64,000 bases of DNA, taken from NCBI GenBank assembly GCA_963855995.1, contig OY979718.1, positions 31,438,982-31,502,981 on the forward strand, given 5' to 3'. Under the pieces are notes generated by a model, which saw only the letters and a program-made list of their open reading frames with translations, did no database searches and was not told where the DNA came from. Below, one piece after another: positions 1 through 11,119 of the stretch; position 1 is the first letter of the stretch; each line of letters opens with the position of its first letter. The translations under genes were made by a program, and so were the position numbers. The DNA comes from Muricea muricata. Taxonomy: Eukaryota; Cnidaria; Anthozoa; Malacalcyonacea; Plexauridae.

Positions 1-859
1 TTGCAGCGTAAATGCAAAGATAGTACAAATGTCGCATTTGATTTCAGTCAATTTTAGCCCGCAAGTATCACATTTCACCTGTCAAAACATGCGAAGAAAG
101 TACCCTACGGTTCCCTAGGACTCGGAAACCGTATCTACAGGTTAAAATCTCATATATAGCGTGTTTCTGCGTGTCTATAGCAACAGGCATTCCTAAAATA
201 GCATGCTATCTTGATGCTCTACACGTGCGCGTGAAAATCCGATATTTTCCGACAATTCCCGAGTTTGTGTAAACAGTTGAAAATAGACTTCTAGTTGGTC
301 AAAATAAATGGACTTTTCAGCAAAATAATCGTCAATATTTCATCTAAATTTCGTTCTGATATTCCGACAATGAATTTTGCAAACAATGTCGCCAAGTGGA
401 AAACAGGCTGAAAGGCATTGCCCCAATTTTTACTTCTGAGTTCGCCGATCTTTTCGCGGCTGCCCACATGTACGCTACGCGAACCTATTTTTTGCTTTTC
501 CTGTGAATAACTGCAGGAAATACTGATACCCTCTGTTATCCTGAACGCTTGATTTTGACGATGAGTACATGTTCATTGTTGAAAAAAATGATATTAGTTG
601 ATCAAAAAATCCAAACAATTTACCACCATTGTGTGCGAGAATATCACCAAACTTGTCCCAAGTGCAATGGGGCAACAGAATGGTTCTTCCTTTATTTTTA
701 CTGTGTTGATCTTTGTGATTCTAGATAGAGTCGACGATGTCTTCAACAAATTTATGCAGTGCACTTTTACATCTGTCTATTGACAAATGATTGAATGATA
801 AGCCGATTGTAGAATTAATCAGGATGACAGCAGGTATTATTTACTCGAATTGTACAATA

Positions 860-1967
860 TATTAGTATATGTATTTTGTTAACCTCTGTATAATAACTGC
901 AACTCCCTTCCCAAGATGTAAGCTCCCTTACCGAAAAAACCCCAAAGTTGTACAAAACGTTAAATTTTAACGCACTGGAAATGAAACTAAATCGTAAATC
1001 CTACGTTACAATGGCTGTTATAAAGAGAAACAGAAATCTTCATATGCATTTTTAAAGCAACATATTTTAGCTTTCCATCAGTGTGTAAGTTTCTGTATTA
1101 ACTATTAAGCCAGTCAGTGCACGGACTGAAATAGCCAAAGTACAGTACATACAAGTAGGGTATAAAATATCCTTTTTACCAAAAAATTCAATCGGCAACC
1201 AGTCGTTTATTTTAAATCGGGGTGTCGCTAAAGCTAGACGTAACTCATGTATCACAGCCTAACAATTTTTGACTTGCGACATGCATTACAGCATTGGGAA
1301 CAGGATATTTACCACATTCTTGGCAGGGGCCCCTCCCTTCACATTCGGGCTAAAGACAAGAAAATGAAAGGAAGTTGATGATCATTTTTACCTCATAAAA
1401 TGTTTGAGTGTGTTTATAGTGCATTTATAGTCGAAAGCAATATGTAGTAGTAACAGTGCAAATTTGTAAAGCACAGACAGAACTATATAACACGTGCAGG
1501 ATATTTGCCAATTGTAGAATTCACAAAAATTTGAAACTTTAACAATTCCTTGCGCTTCATGAATGCAGTGTAGGTATAAATCCTTGTCAGAAAACATTAT
1601 AGAGTACAGACTGTTTGGATTTATTGGAAACGACTGCGCTTGCATCTGTCAGCTATGAAAACCAAACACATTCCTTGCAACTTTACAAACGGAACCGGAT
1701 TCGCATAATAAGAGTGCTGTCACCAGGCTTGTCTGCTTTGGTAACTTTTTATGTTTAAGGTTTTTGAACTGTGGTATATGTGCATAACTTGAAGAGCTTG
1801 AAATATCCAAATTTAATGTCGGTCAGACAGTAATAAGTAATAGATTAGACTGACAAACTCGTATTACACTCTTACTGCCCAATCTCGCGCATCTTATACA
1901 TACGATATGCATCACAGTTAAGCGACTGGTTTTGCCCTATATAAATGCTCCTATTTTGCTAATTTTA
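860..1967. other. No recognised feature (intron of the - strand remnant)
   Basis: AT-rich sequence with short ORFs only. It lies between exon 3 of the - strand P-loop remnant and the foldback that begins at 1968. I see no motif, repeat or splice-supported exon in it. Confidence 0.4.
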
Positions 1968-3697
1968 CAGTGCGAACCGTGGTATTAGTTTTTTAAGATA
2001 TTTATGCCGTACGTATTCAAAATGAGCAGTGCTATTCATTAAAACTTACGAACATCAAAACAAAGTTGTGAGAAGATCCTGGCGATGTTGATATTTAATG
2101 TTAGTCAAATGATTGAAAAAATATGGCGTTGTTCCATATTTGAGGTGGACCACGCTATTAGTTTCAAAAATATGATAACACGATAGGACGTCGTTTTTAA
2201 CTTAATTGGAAGTGGAAACGACATTCGTTACCCAAAAACAGCATAGGTAACAACAACAGAATGTTTTAGTTGGAAAATAAACGAACTTGGTGTCATAATT
2301 TGAGGATTTATTACAGAATACGTGGAACGGCGGAAAAGAGGGATTCTGGACTTCTAAAATGGATAAGAATGGTAGGTATTAGGCGCTTGAAGGAGAACTG
2401 TTCGTAAATTATTATGATCAACGTCTGTCAACATTTTGAGAAAGTTTGCTTTGCCATATATCTTCAAAACTAGCAATGATGGATTCCTGGTAAGCAATAA
2501 TGATTCCAAAAATATACCTTAACTACTGTCATGGAAGAAACGTTTGAAACTGGGTTAAGCGAAAAGTGCATGAAAGCCTGACGGAATTTTCATGTTTTTG
2601 GCAAACAAGTTGAGATCAACTTGATAATGCCCTAACGCTGGAAAAAGGAACTTCTGCTGGATGATTTTAGGTACCCGCCAAAGAACTGGTAGAACGGTTA
2701 TTTAGATCCGTATTAGTAACGACCAACATATCTTTATATGTGCCTAAATGTGCAAAAGAGACCTCTGATCCCTATTTCCGCTGTTACCAGCAGAACTCGT
2801 TCGCTTTACCACTTTTTTGTTGACCCCTTAGCCTCGCCGGATACACAACTTCATTGAATATCAATAATCTAACCCATGCAAGCATTTTCCAAGCTTTATC
2901 ATGCTGATTTCGTCTGCCTGTCAAAAGGACAAACTTCCGTTGTGCTTTCAAGCATTTTTTACCTCAATCCAGTTTTAAACGTTTATTCCACGACACGAGT
3001 GAATACTTTCGGAATTATTATTGCTTACCAGGAGTCCATCATTGCTATTTTTGAAGATATATGGCAAAGCAAACTTTCACAAAATGTTGACAGCAGGGTT
3101 GGTAGATTTTATGAAAAATAAGCCAAACCGTCATTAGTACCATCGAAATGACAAAGAGAACAAAAGGCAAATACGAAGGAAAACAATGAGCATTGTTAAA
3201 TGTTTTTGGCTTATTTATGCAGGAAATCTACCAACCCAGGTTGACAGACGTTGATCATGATAATTTACGACCAGTTCTACTTCAAGCGCCCAATATCTCC
3301 CATTCTTATCCATTTTAGAAGTCCAGAGTCCCTCTTTTCCGCCGTTTTAAGTATTCTTTGAAAAATTCTCCATCTATGACACCAAGTTCGTTTATTTTCT
3401 GACTAAAACATTCTCTTGTTGTTACCTATGCTGTTTTCGATTAAAGAATGTCGTTTCCACTTCGGCCAAGTAAGTTACCAATGACATCTTATCGTGTTAT
3501 CATATTTTTAAAACTAGTAGCGTGGTCCACCTGAAATATGGAACAACGCCATCTTTTTTTTTGTGATGTGACTAACATCAAATATCAACATCGCAAAGAT
3601 CTTCTCACAACTTAGTTGTTATGATGTTCGTAAGTTTTAATGAATAGCAATGCTCATTTTGAATACGTACGGCTTTAATATCTTATAATTCACACTG
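1968..3697. mobile_element. 1.7 kb foldback element with CAGTG-type ends
   Basis: Two arms (about 1968-2690 and 2870-3697) are reverse complements over most of their length, with a loop near 2700-2850. Examples are the block at 2427-2515 against 2999-3092, and 1991-2020 against 3660-3690. The right arm carries about 130 extra bases (3115-3245), themselves with a small inverted repeat. The outer ends read CAGTGCGAA and TTCACACTG, as in hAT elements, but I find no 8-bp target duplication. It lies in intron 2 of the - strand P-loop remnant. No transposase is recognisable. Confidence 0.7.
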
Positions 3698-4402
3698 TAG
3701 TGTCCCGAGTGTTTAGATTTACAGAAAACAACCGTATGTTGTCCGAAATCAAGGTTTAGAAATAACATAATTAACAGAAAAGGCCTGCATAGTTACAAAT
3801 AACAAAATTTTTTCAAACTTGTGGCTTCTATGATATATAAAATGTTTGCAGCGTTGGATAAAACTTACCAGTTTTTAGGACAATAGCAAACCACACAATT
3901 ACTGGTTCACTCCACCCTGATTTAATAGCAACGTCGGCGTGGCCAAGCGAGTAGGAAAACAAGGAGATCAACGCGATAAGTACGGTTGCTTTTTGTTGCT
4001 TCATACTCTTTCCAAGTAATTCACATATCTAAAAGTATAAAGATTTACATACTGTAAATTACAAGAAACATATATTAATTCCATGGAAAGCAATTTGAAT
4101 TTTATTCTGCATTCTTACCTTCTCAAGCTTTGGTGGAAGTATATTCCAGTCAATGTCTATCGTATAACAGTGCTGCAAATCCATTTCACTTTGGAACTGT
4201 TTATTTTCCGATTTTACTCTAACTAAAGCTAAGCTTGTGACTACCTTTGTGACAACTATTAACCTCTGAAGGGATGTGCTTTGATATTAATGCGCTTGCG
4301 GCACAGCGTTACAAATACCGGACGTTCGTCACTAGCTTAAAGCCGTTTTGGCTTAGTAAAACAAGGAACAGGGAATCGGGGAACGGAACGAGGAACGAAA
4401 AA

Positions 4403-4712
4403 ACCAGGAACATGAAAAGCCGGAATCTGTAAAACCAGGAACATAAAAAGCCGGAAACTGTATAACCAGGAACATGAAAAGCCGGAATCTGTAAAACCAG
4501 GAACATGAAAAACCGGAATCTGTAAAACCAGGAACATGAAAAGCCGGAATCTGTAAAACCAGGAACATAAAAAGCCGGAAACTGTATAACCAGGAACATG
4601 AAAAGCCGGAATCTGTAAAACCAGGAACATGAAAAACCGGAATCTGTAAAACCAGGAACATGAAAAGCCGGAATCTGTAAAACCAGGAACATGAAAAGCC
4701 GGAATCTGTAAA
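4403..4712. repeat. Minisatellite, about ten units of 31 bp
   Basis: The unit contains CCAGGAACATGAAAAGCCGG followed by AATCTGTAAAA. Units vary by single bases (CATGAAAA or CATAAAAA; AATCTGT or AACTGTAT). Ten units of 31 bp fit the span exactly. Open frames across it on the - strand are a by-product of a repeat free of stop codons. Two inverted copies lie at 6030-6100. Confidence 0.9.
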
Positions 4713-6029
4713 ATGTTAACTGGGAGTAATTTTTATCAAACTGCCTTAAACCTTGATAGCAGGTAAACGCCTTCTTCCATATTTGCACTTTTGGGAATAA
4801 AGTATAGTATTGTATTATAAGTGCGTTTCAACAACAATCCCCATTAACTTTTAAAAGTTGCCTTTTAAAATCATTTCGTGTAGCATACACTAAAATACCA
4901 TAAAAAACCCATATTTACATAAGTTGTTGAGAAGATTTGCGTAATTTAAAGCAGATTTGGCAAATGCCTACATTTTCTACTTTACCCTGTATATGCAATA
5001 AACGTATTAAAAACTAAACGATGAAACACAACAAGTCAATACTAAAACATGACAGTGATTGTTCAATAACCTAGCTATATAACATTAAATGCAGTTATTT
5101 GGGCCTGCTTACAAAGTGCAATTGTTCCAACCAAAATTTTCCGCCAAGCTATGTCTGTGCTCTTGGTGCGGCAATGCTTGAAAAGCTGGACTTATTGCAA
5201 GAAGACCAGAATAGAACCGAGGATATCGTGTTAAGATACATTGCCGTTTTGGCATTTTAAAAGCCATGATCGAACTGCCGCCAGCAGGTCACTGCTATTG
5301 CCGAACCGCCCGAACGTTATTAAATTTGCAGGTTCTATAAAAAATAGTTATTTATATATTTGTGGACCTTCTTAACCACTATTCATATCAGCCTTATCAG
5401 GCAAGAACGAGGGGTAAGTAATATGAGGTAAACGAGAGAATCCTGCTAAGTATCAAATAAAAGAAAACAAGCTAAGGAAGTGGTTGGATTAGTGAACATG
5501 TTGTCCGACACTAACAAAATAGAGTTATATTACACATATAGCCATAACCACAGCCATAACACCATAGTATTCAAAACTAAAAAAACATCGTTAAGAGGCT
5601 CTACAATTAATATCACAGTTGCCAGACAGCGTCCATAGACACGGAAATTTAATTTTGGCGCGGTATATAAAATATGCAGGGTGTATTATAAAAACGCAAT
5701 CTTAGATTCGAAACGAAATTCAAGCGTGGAAATAGCTACTGTGTATATCGCTTGAAAGAACTACAATTCAATTTATACCAATAGCTAATCTGTTAAATTT
5801 GAATTTAATTTGCGAGAAATTCAGCTTTTACCGAAATCTAGTTAGAAAATTTGGTCTGTATATACATACATTTTATATGTTTTTAATACAAAGAAACATG
5901 ACAGGCTTTATACCCCGCATTTAATTGTCAATTTTCATATATTTGTGTGTGGACACTGGTTTTCCATTTATCACGATATCATTAAAAATGAGTTACTTGG
6001 TGGTTGTGCTAAGAGCTTACGAAATGCTT

Positions 6030-6157
6030 TCATGTTCCTGGTTTTACAGATTCCGGCTTTTCATGTTCCTGGTTTACAGATTCCAGCTTTTCATGTTCCT
6101 GGTTTCTCGTTCCTCGTTCCGTTCCCCGATTCCTCGTTCCTTGTTTTACAGATAGCC
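6030..6157. repeat. Right inverted end of the 1.8 kb element
   Basis: Inverted copy of the 4350-4440 end: two 31-bp-type units, then TCTCGTTCCTCGTTCCGTTC and CTTGTTTTACAGATAGCC. It confirms the paired-end structure. Confidence 0.75.
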
Positions 6158-6210
6158 TTTGCTTAGCCTTGTGAAAATGTCATGGAAAACCTATACCATA
6201 TGTGGTATTT

Positions 6211-6420
6211 GTAACCATCTGTGGCACCTGCTAACAAATGACTTATTTCTCAAACCAGATGTGGTAATTGTAACCATCTGTGGCACCTGCTAACAAATGA
6301 CTTATTTCTCAAACCAGATGTGGTAATTGTAACCATCTGTCGCACCTGCTAACAAATGACTTAATTATTTCTCAAACCAGATGTGCCAAGTGTAACCATC
6401 TGTAGCACCTGCTAACAGAT
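6211..6420. repeat. Tandem repeat, about 3.5 units of 59-63 bp
   Basis: The unit begins GTAACCATCTGTGGCACCTG and recurs at 6211, 6270, 6329 and 6392 (spacing 59, 59, 63). The third unit has an extra AATT. No gene overlaps it. Confidence 0.9.
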
Positions 6421-6430
6421 GGCTATATTG

Positions 6431-7580
6431 GACATGCATGGATGAAAATAAAGAAATAAAAATCTTGAGGGTTGGGAGTTTCTAATTGTATTTGATTTTA
6501 TCAAAATAGTCAATAAGTCTGCGCAGCATTTTGAAACAACTAAAAAATTAACTGCCATATTCAAGGCAACTAATAATAAACAGATGTTGCCCAAAAAATT
6601 GAATATAAAAAGTCTGTAAAATGAGATCAAGCAGTATTGTTCGAATTAATGTGGGGGTTTTCCACAGAGCCTCTGCACCTTTTGAATCCAATCCAGGATA
6701 GATTACACTCCAATTTCATTTACTTAGTTCCTTTGTGCAAAACTTGCATTCGTCAAAGTCAGATTTTGTTGCAATTGAAACAGGCTTAATGCCAGATATA
6801 TTACTGACAAGTTTTAACAACTAAGATAGCAACAATAATACACTTGGTTATGCTTAATAGTACACTAACTTGATTAACAGAAAAGTTTTTATCTTTAGAT
6901 TATTTTCCCTTTATTGTAGAGTAAACAGTTAACAAAATCGTAAAAACTCACGATCACGAGATTCTACTAGAGTTTTCGTAACGACTCGAAGTGACTCTGA
7001 CGGATCAAAGTCTCTGTAAATAAGGTTCCTTGGTCGATCTTATAGCATTTTCCAATATCAATGAACAATCATGGTAAGGTCACTGGAGGCCTTGTGGCAC
7101 CAATTTCGTAAAGCCATAGCCAAAGGACTTTAAGGTTCAAGTAAAGATATATTATCCTCCAAATATATGTTTACAAACAAAGTAAGACAGCAGTTATATT
7201 CCAGCAATTAATTGCAGTACTTTTTATATCAAACTACTGCGCGCGACTTGGCCCGATTACAAAAGTCAAGAAATCCTTTACTTTATCTTTCAGGTCGAAA
7301 GGACACAACTCATGTATGTTTATTTAACTTCTAGTTGGTGAACGAGAACGTTTTTCGCCGAGAACCGAGGTCAAATTAATCTGGCGATGTATAACAATAG
7401 GAAATAACGACAAATTTCACGAAAAAATTAACTTCTCCTCTTTTTGACAATTGTGTCTTAGAACAGCCGTTTCTTTATAAAATTTCAAAATATCATGAGT
7501 TTAACGTTAAAAAAGAAAAAGCTAGAGCTCTTTTAGTGGGTCTCTTTCGTATTCCGACATATAAGTTTCTGATGTTTTGG
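6431..7580. other. No recognised feature
   Basis: AT-rich intergenic sequence, only short ORFs, no clear repeat pair or splice-supported exon. Confidence 0.4.
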
Positions 7581-7584
7581 TTGC

Positions 7585-7770
7585 TTTCAACATGGCGGCC
7601 AAACCGGAAGTCGGCTGACATCTGGCCACTGATTCTGGCACACTTTGTACCCTTGAGTCAGCCTCATTCCCAGGCGCTCTGATTGCTTTTTCTCCCTCGT
7701 GCGACATCCTGCGTCGTACACGCAACAGTATTTCGCGCAAGAAAAAACAATCAGAACGCCTGGGGAGGTT
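7585..7770 (+). promoter_or_regulatory. GC-rich patch with YY1-like motif and inverted repeat
   Basis: A local GC- and CpG-rich island in AT-rich DNA. AACATGGCGGCC (7589-7600) matches the YY1 site often found at animal transcription starts, but the ATG in it opens a frame that stops after eight codons. A 30-base imperfect inverted repeat (about 7669-7700 with 7740-7771, CCAGGCGYTCTGATTG) follows. It could be a relic first exon or part of an unrecognised repeat. No downstream gene can be tied to it. Confidence 0.25.
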
Positions 7771-8349
7771 GCCCCTGAATGAACTCTTTGTATATATTTC
7801 AGGCCCAGACAAGTCACAAGACAAACATGTGAAAGAAAATGTCTCAACCACAACCAGGTCTAAACGGCTATTAGTAAAACCAGGAACACCGGAACAGCAT
7901 CAATCCGGAACGCCGGAACACTAAAAATTCTTAATTTGTTGAGATTCGAAAATACCGGGGGTGTGGAATTATTGCTGGAATAATTTTGCGTAAATTACGT
8001 AAAACATGCTTTTAACTATTCAGACTTGCCGATACCTACCAAAGTACCAATATAACGAAGAGAAATCAATCTCTGAGTAATAGATATTTGCCCGAATGTA
8101 GAAATCAAACCTAGAATTGTTATTTATTGATAATAAATGGCTTATCTTTATTTATCTTTATTTGTATGACATTTGGCTGGCTTTCATTCTAAAATGTAAC
8201 AGCTGAGTTAATTGGCTTCCTTGTTTTTACGAACTCGATTTTGAGCGGAAAACATTTTCATCTGTTGTTCAAACTAGGTTTGGCATTAGAGTCTAAAGAG
8301 CTATTTATATGGAAGGGCGAGATGTCGCTTAAAAGAGAGGTAAGGATAA

Positions 8350-8482
8350 AACGCGGATGCGGATGCTGAACGGAGCGAATTGACGGAACGGATATGAGGA
8401 TAAAACGCGAAGCGGATATGAGGATAAAACGCGGAGCGGATATGAGGATAAAACGCAGAGCGGATATGAGGATAAAACGCGC
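8350..8482 (-). repeat. 24-bp tandem repeats, left arm
   Basis: About four units of GGATAAAACGCGGAGCGGAT plus ATGA. Inverted partner of the array at 10247-10371. Confidence 0.85.
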
Positions 8483-9199
8483 ATAAGTTGTCTTTTTGTG
8501 CGAATTAAGCTTAAATCTTTTTCGAAAACATGTTATGGTACTTGATAAAACAGAATTCGCTGCCATGTTTCAGCTGATTTAAATGGGTTGGGGAATTATG
8601 TAGACCTGCTATCTCTATTTTTTCAGATTGTGTATATTTACAGTATTGACTCAAAACCTTTTACTAATCCCGTATTCACCCTGTGTTAGAAGTAGTCTAC
8701 CAAAATGCGACAATTATCCTACACTGACCATTAAGGTTTACCAAATGTTTCTTTGTGCCGCTACATTTTATATATTACCTTTGTCAAAATTCTTTATTAT
8801 CTGTTTTCAGTTAGACAGTTACGACAGAACACCAGTGTTTGTGCATTTAATGAAAAGTGTCGGATGAAATATTTGAAACATTGAAATATTAAAAAATCGT
8901 TCGTTTGTTTGATTACTCTAGCTATTGTTCAAATTGTTCAATGAAATAACAATATTGGTGTTTAGTGCATGTTCTATAATTACAGTACATTATTAAACAT
9001 TTACTAACACAACGGCATTGGTCAGAGTGTCTCAAAGAAAACCTACAGTTAACGCCGATGAATTGATTAATTATTACGAAAAAATAATAGTTAGACAAAC
9101 TTAACGTATTTATGAATTTAAAATGTATACTAATTAATATGTATTGTGGGGGACACCCCGTAATTTACGTTTAACATGAAAACGCTACGGTAAAATGCT

Positions 9200-9365
9200 C
9201 AGCAGCGTAGCCAGCCCGACGAATTATAGTCCTGCTATGCAAATATCTTCCCGTTGATTGACTGTGAAAACAATTAATTTCTAAAGAAGTAAATAATGAT
9301 AATAATTTGAAAATAACTTGAAATTTGCATAGCGGGACTAAACTGTCGGGCTGGCTACGCCACTG
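9200..9365. mobile_element. hAT-type MITE, 166 bp
   Basis: The ends read CAGCAGCGTAGCCAGCCCGA and, inverted, CAGTGGCGTAGCCAGCCCGA. Flanks are AAAATGCT (9192-9199) and AAAATGAT (9366-9373), an 8-bp duplication with one mismatch. The CAGTGGCGTAGCC start and 8-bp duplication are hallmarks of the hAT superfamily. Confidence 0.85.
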
Positions 9366-10246
9366 AAAATGATTGTTCATAGTAAAAGCAAAAATGCCAA
9401 TCTGAAAAACAAAACATATCGTGATAACTACTTAAAACTTACTTAAAACTTTTCACGACTTTATATAGTAATAGTAATTGGTATTTTGGTATGGTGTTGT
9501 TGTTGTGCTTTTGAAATATTTTTTAACATGGCTTTTACGTCATAATTGAAACTTTACATTATCCTGTTAATAAGGCCACATTATTTCAGCTCGTTGGTGA
9601 CCGTAGCAACGTTGGTGACCGGGTTCCACTCTACTTCACCTATTCACTCGTTGGTTTTAATCCATTATCATACGTCCGATACATACGATTATACATTTGT
9701 GTATTTTATACCAATAATTAAGTTTATTTATATACTCTCGATGTTTCCGTTAAGACTGCACATCTAATTTGTAAAGAAATGTTTTCACTTTTTAAAGACA
9801 GAATCATCTAAACATAATTAGTAGAATCATACTAGTGTACTATTGCAAATGCTGTAATTTGATTGGTTACTCTACTCCTTATCTGTTCCTCGATAGATAG
9901 CGAGCAGCGAAACAATCATCTTCCTATAGAGATTTCTTTTAAAAAAATTGCTTAAAAATCAAATTTTTTGTTGAATATTCTATGTTTGACCTCTGATTCT
10001 ACTAAAACAATGAGATTACTCGCTCTCGATTTCTATGCGTTGATAGTCGATTCGAGCTTCGCCCCCATCAACTATCATTGCATAAAAATCTCGAGCTCGT
10101 AATCTAATTGTTAAATAGCAGGTCTACATAATCCCCCAACCCATTTAAATCAGATGAGACATGGCAGCGAATTCTGTTTTATCAAGTACATTACATGTTT
10201 TCGAAAAAAATTTAAGCTTTAATTCACACAAAAAAACAACCCATCC

Positions 10247-10371
10247 GCGTTTTATCCTCATATCCGCTCTGCGTTTTATCCTCATATCCGCTCCGCGTTT
10301 TATCCTCATATCCGCTCCGCGTTTTATCCTCATATCCGCTCCGCGTTTTATCCTCATATCCATTCCGTCAA
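10247..10371 (+). repeat. 24-bp tandem repeats, right arm
   Basis: About five units of GCGTTTTATCCTCATATCCG plus CTCC. They form the right subterminal array of the 2.1 kb foldback at 8316-10438. Confidence 0.85.
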
Positions 10372-10459
10372 TCCGCTCCGTTCCGCATCCGTATCCGCGT
10401 TTTATCCTTTACCCTCATAAGAGGCGAAATATCTCGCCAAGCGGTGTGACGGTCTTTTA

Positions 10460-10603
10460 TCTCTTCCTGTATATCTGCCAACAGTAAATTGCACGTGTTT
10501 TAGTCATTAGTTACGTAAGAGAAAAATTGTACAAAAATAAATCAGATTGCCTCTGGAGTCTGGACTCGAGTCGTGTTGTTGTTTGTGAATGCGGCTCGCT
10601 ACA
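10460..10603 (+). repeat. 5' LTR (end portion) of Ty3/gypsy element
   Basis: The last 33 bases (TCGTGTTGTTGTTTGTGAAT then GCGGCTCGCTACA) match the end of the 3' LTR at 18582-18724. An LTR copy inverted at 11245-11385 shares about 130 bp of it. The upstream U3-like part does not match the 3' LTR, so the ends come from diverged relatives or a recombined element. The exact 5' boundary is not seen. A weak primer site follows at 10608-10626. Confidence 0.6.
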
Positions 10604-10607
10604 AATT

Positions 10608-10626
10608 TGATACTCAGCGGTGGGAT
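10608..10626 (+). promoter_or_regulatory. Degenerate tRNA-Leu primer binding site
   Basis: Four bases (AATT) after the LTR end. It reads TGATACTCAGCGGTGGGAT. The inverted relative (11223-11240) keeps TGGTGGCAGCGGTGGGAT, complementary to the 3' end of animal tRNA-Leu(AAG) with CCA. Here the first half is mutated. Confidence 0.6.
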
Positions 10627-10647
10627 TTTACGAGACCAAAATAAGGA

Positions 10648-11117
10648 ATGATGAGTTCGGCGATCTTACCGGGAAAGTTCGACAGTGGTGATATTGTAGT
10701 ATGGTTGAGAGAATTCGATGCTTGTGCCGAGGCGAATGGGTGGAAAGCAGAATTAGAATTAAAAAAACTCCCAGCATTTCTTCGAGGGCAAGCTGCCAGC
10801 CATTTCTATGCTATTCCAGAGGACGACAGAAATACGGCGACGCTTCGAAAGGTTTGAAAGAAGCTCTCTGCCCAAAAGCAAGCAGGGAGAATTATTTTGC
10901 TGAGTTTGAATCTCGAATGTTGCGAGCCGGCGAAGATCCGTCTGTGTTCAAATGGGAATTGGAACAAATTTTATTGAAAGCTCAGCCAACAATCGATCCT
11001 GCAGCAAAAACAGCTCTCCTCACCCGTCAATTCATGAAAGGACTACCAAGAAATACGAAGATCGGGACTCCTGTCGTTCGCTGGTCTATGTCGATCGGGT
11101 GTCCATATCCATACTAA
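10648..11117 (+). pseudogene. Ty3/gypsy gag, frameshifted and interrupted
   Basis: The capsid-like Gag starts at the tandem ATG codons (MMSSAILPGKFDSGD). It continues VVWLREFDACAEANGW and FLRGQAASHFY. A frameshift near 10850 moves to the frame with EALCPKASRENYFAEF and FKWELEQILLKA. It degenerates after LPRNTK (about 11060), where an inverted LTR-leader fragment begins. The nucleocapsid half resumes at 11396. Gag builds the particle that packages retrotransposon RNA; this copy cannot make one intact. Confidence 0.8.
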
Positions 11118-11119
11118 GT

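Larger units (their letters stand above)
475..4184 (-). pseudogene. P-loop (DUF3987-like) gene remnant, three exons
   Basis: Three exons can be read on the - strand. Exon 1 runs 4184-4119 (starts MDLQHCY, ends NILPPKLEK, then a GTAAGA donor). Exon 2 runs 4028-3869 (after TTTTAG; includes GHADVAIKSGWSEP and IVLKTG, then a GTAAGT donor, phase 1). Exon 3 starts at 776 after a CAATAG acceptor and continues DRCKSALHKFVEDIV. Joining exons 2 and 3 in phase gives KTGDRCKS, close to a Walker A loop. Exon 3 goes on with WDKFGDILAHNGGKLFGFFD and YFLQLFTGKAKNR. The order 'WSEP - KTG..KS - NGG+L.GF.D - FLQL..G' is what I remember of animal DUF3987 (primase/helicase-like P-loop) proteins. An in-frame TAG at 720-718 and a later stop with a probable frameshift near 475 suggest a pseudogene. 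Family assignment is from memory; the exon structure is seen directly. Confidence 0.5.
4350..6157. mobile_element. 1.8 kb inverted-repeat element with subterminal 31-bp repeats
   Basis: The left end reads GGCTTAGTAAAACAAGGAAC. The right end is the inverted counterpart, reading GGCTATCTGTAAAACAAGGA on the other strand. Both ends continue through a matching GGGGAACGGAACGAGGAACG block into copies of a 31-bp unit: about ten on the left, two on the right. The end sequence resembles that of the 13 kb element at 7866-20851 (GGCTATTAGTAAAACCAGGA). The interior (4720-6030) is AT-rich with no recognisable transposase. I could not find a target duplication. Confidence 0.65.
8316..10438. mobile_element. 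2.1 kb foldback element with 24-bp subterminal repeats
   Basis: The ends read GGCGAGAT (8316) and ATCTCGCC (to 10438), flanked on both sides by AAG, a possible 3-bp target duplication. Each end holds tandem 24-bp units (ATCCGCTCCGCGTTTTATCC core; about four on each side). Further in is a matching unique stretch with GGCAGCGAATTCTGTTTTAT and AGGTCTACATAAT, so inverted repeats total about 340 bp. The interior contains a hAT-type MITE (9200-9365) and no transposase. It lies inside the 13 kb inverted-repeat element. Confidence 0.7.

Noticed and set aside
4309..4788. Three overlapping open frames up to 159 codons with FMFLVLQIPAFHVPG repeats
   Set aside because: They are translations of the 31-bp minisatellite, open in several frames at once because the unit has no stop codon.
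7522..7853. ORFs of 109 and 88 codons on the minus strand
   Set aside because: Two frames are open over the same GC-rich inverted-repeat patch; no domain, no splice support.
8258..10487. Repeated RFILISAP protein frames (8258-8566 and 10161-10487)
   Set aside because: Translations of the 24-bp subterminal repeat of a foldback element.
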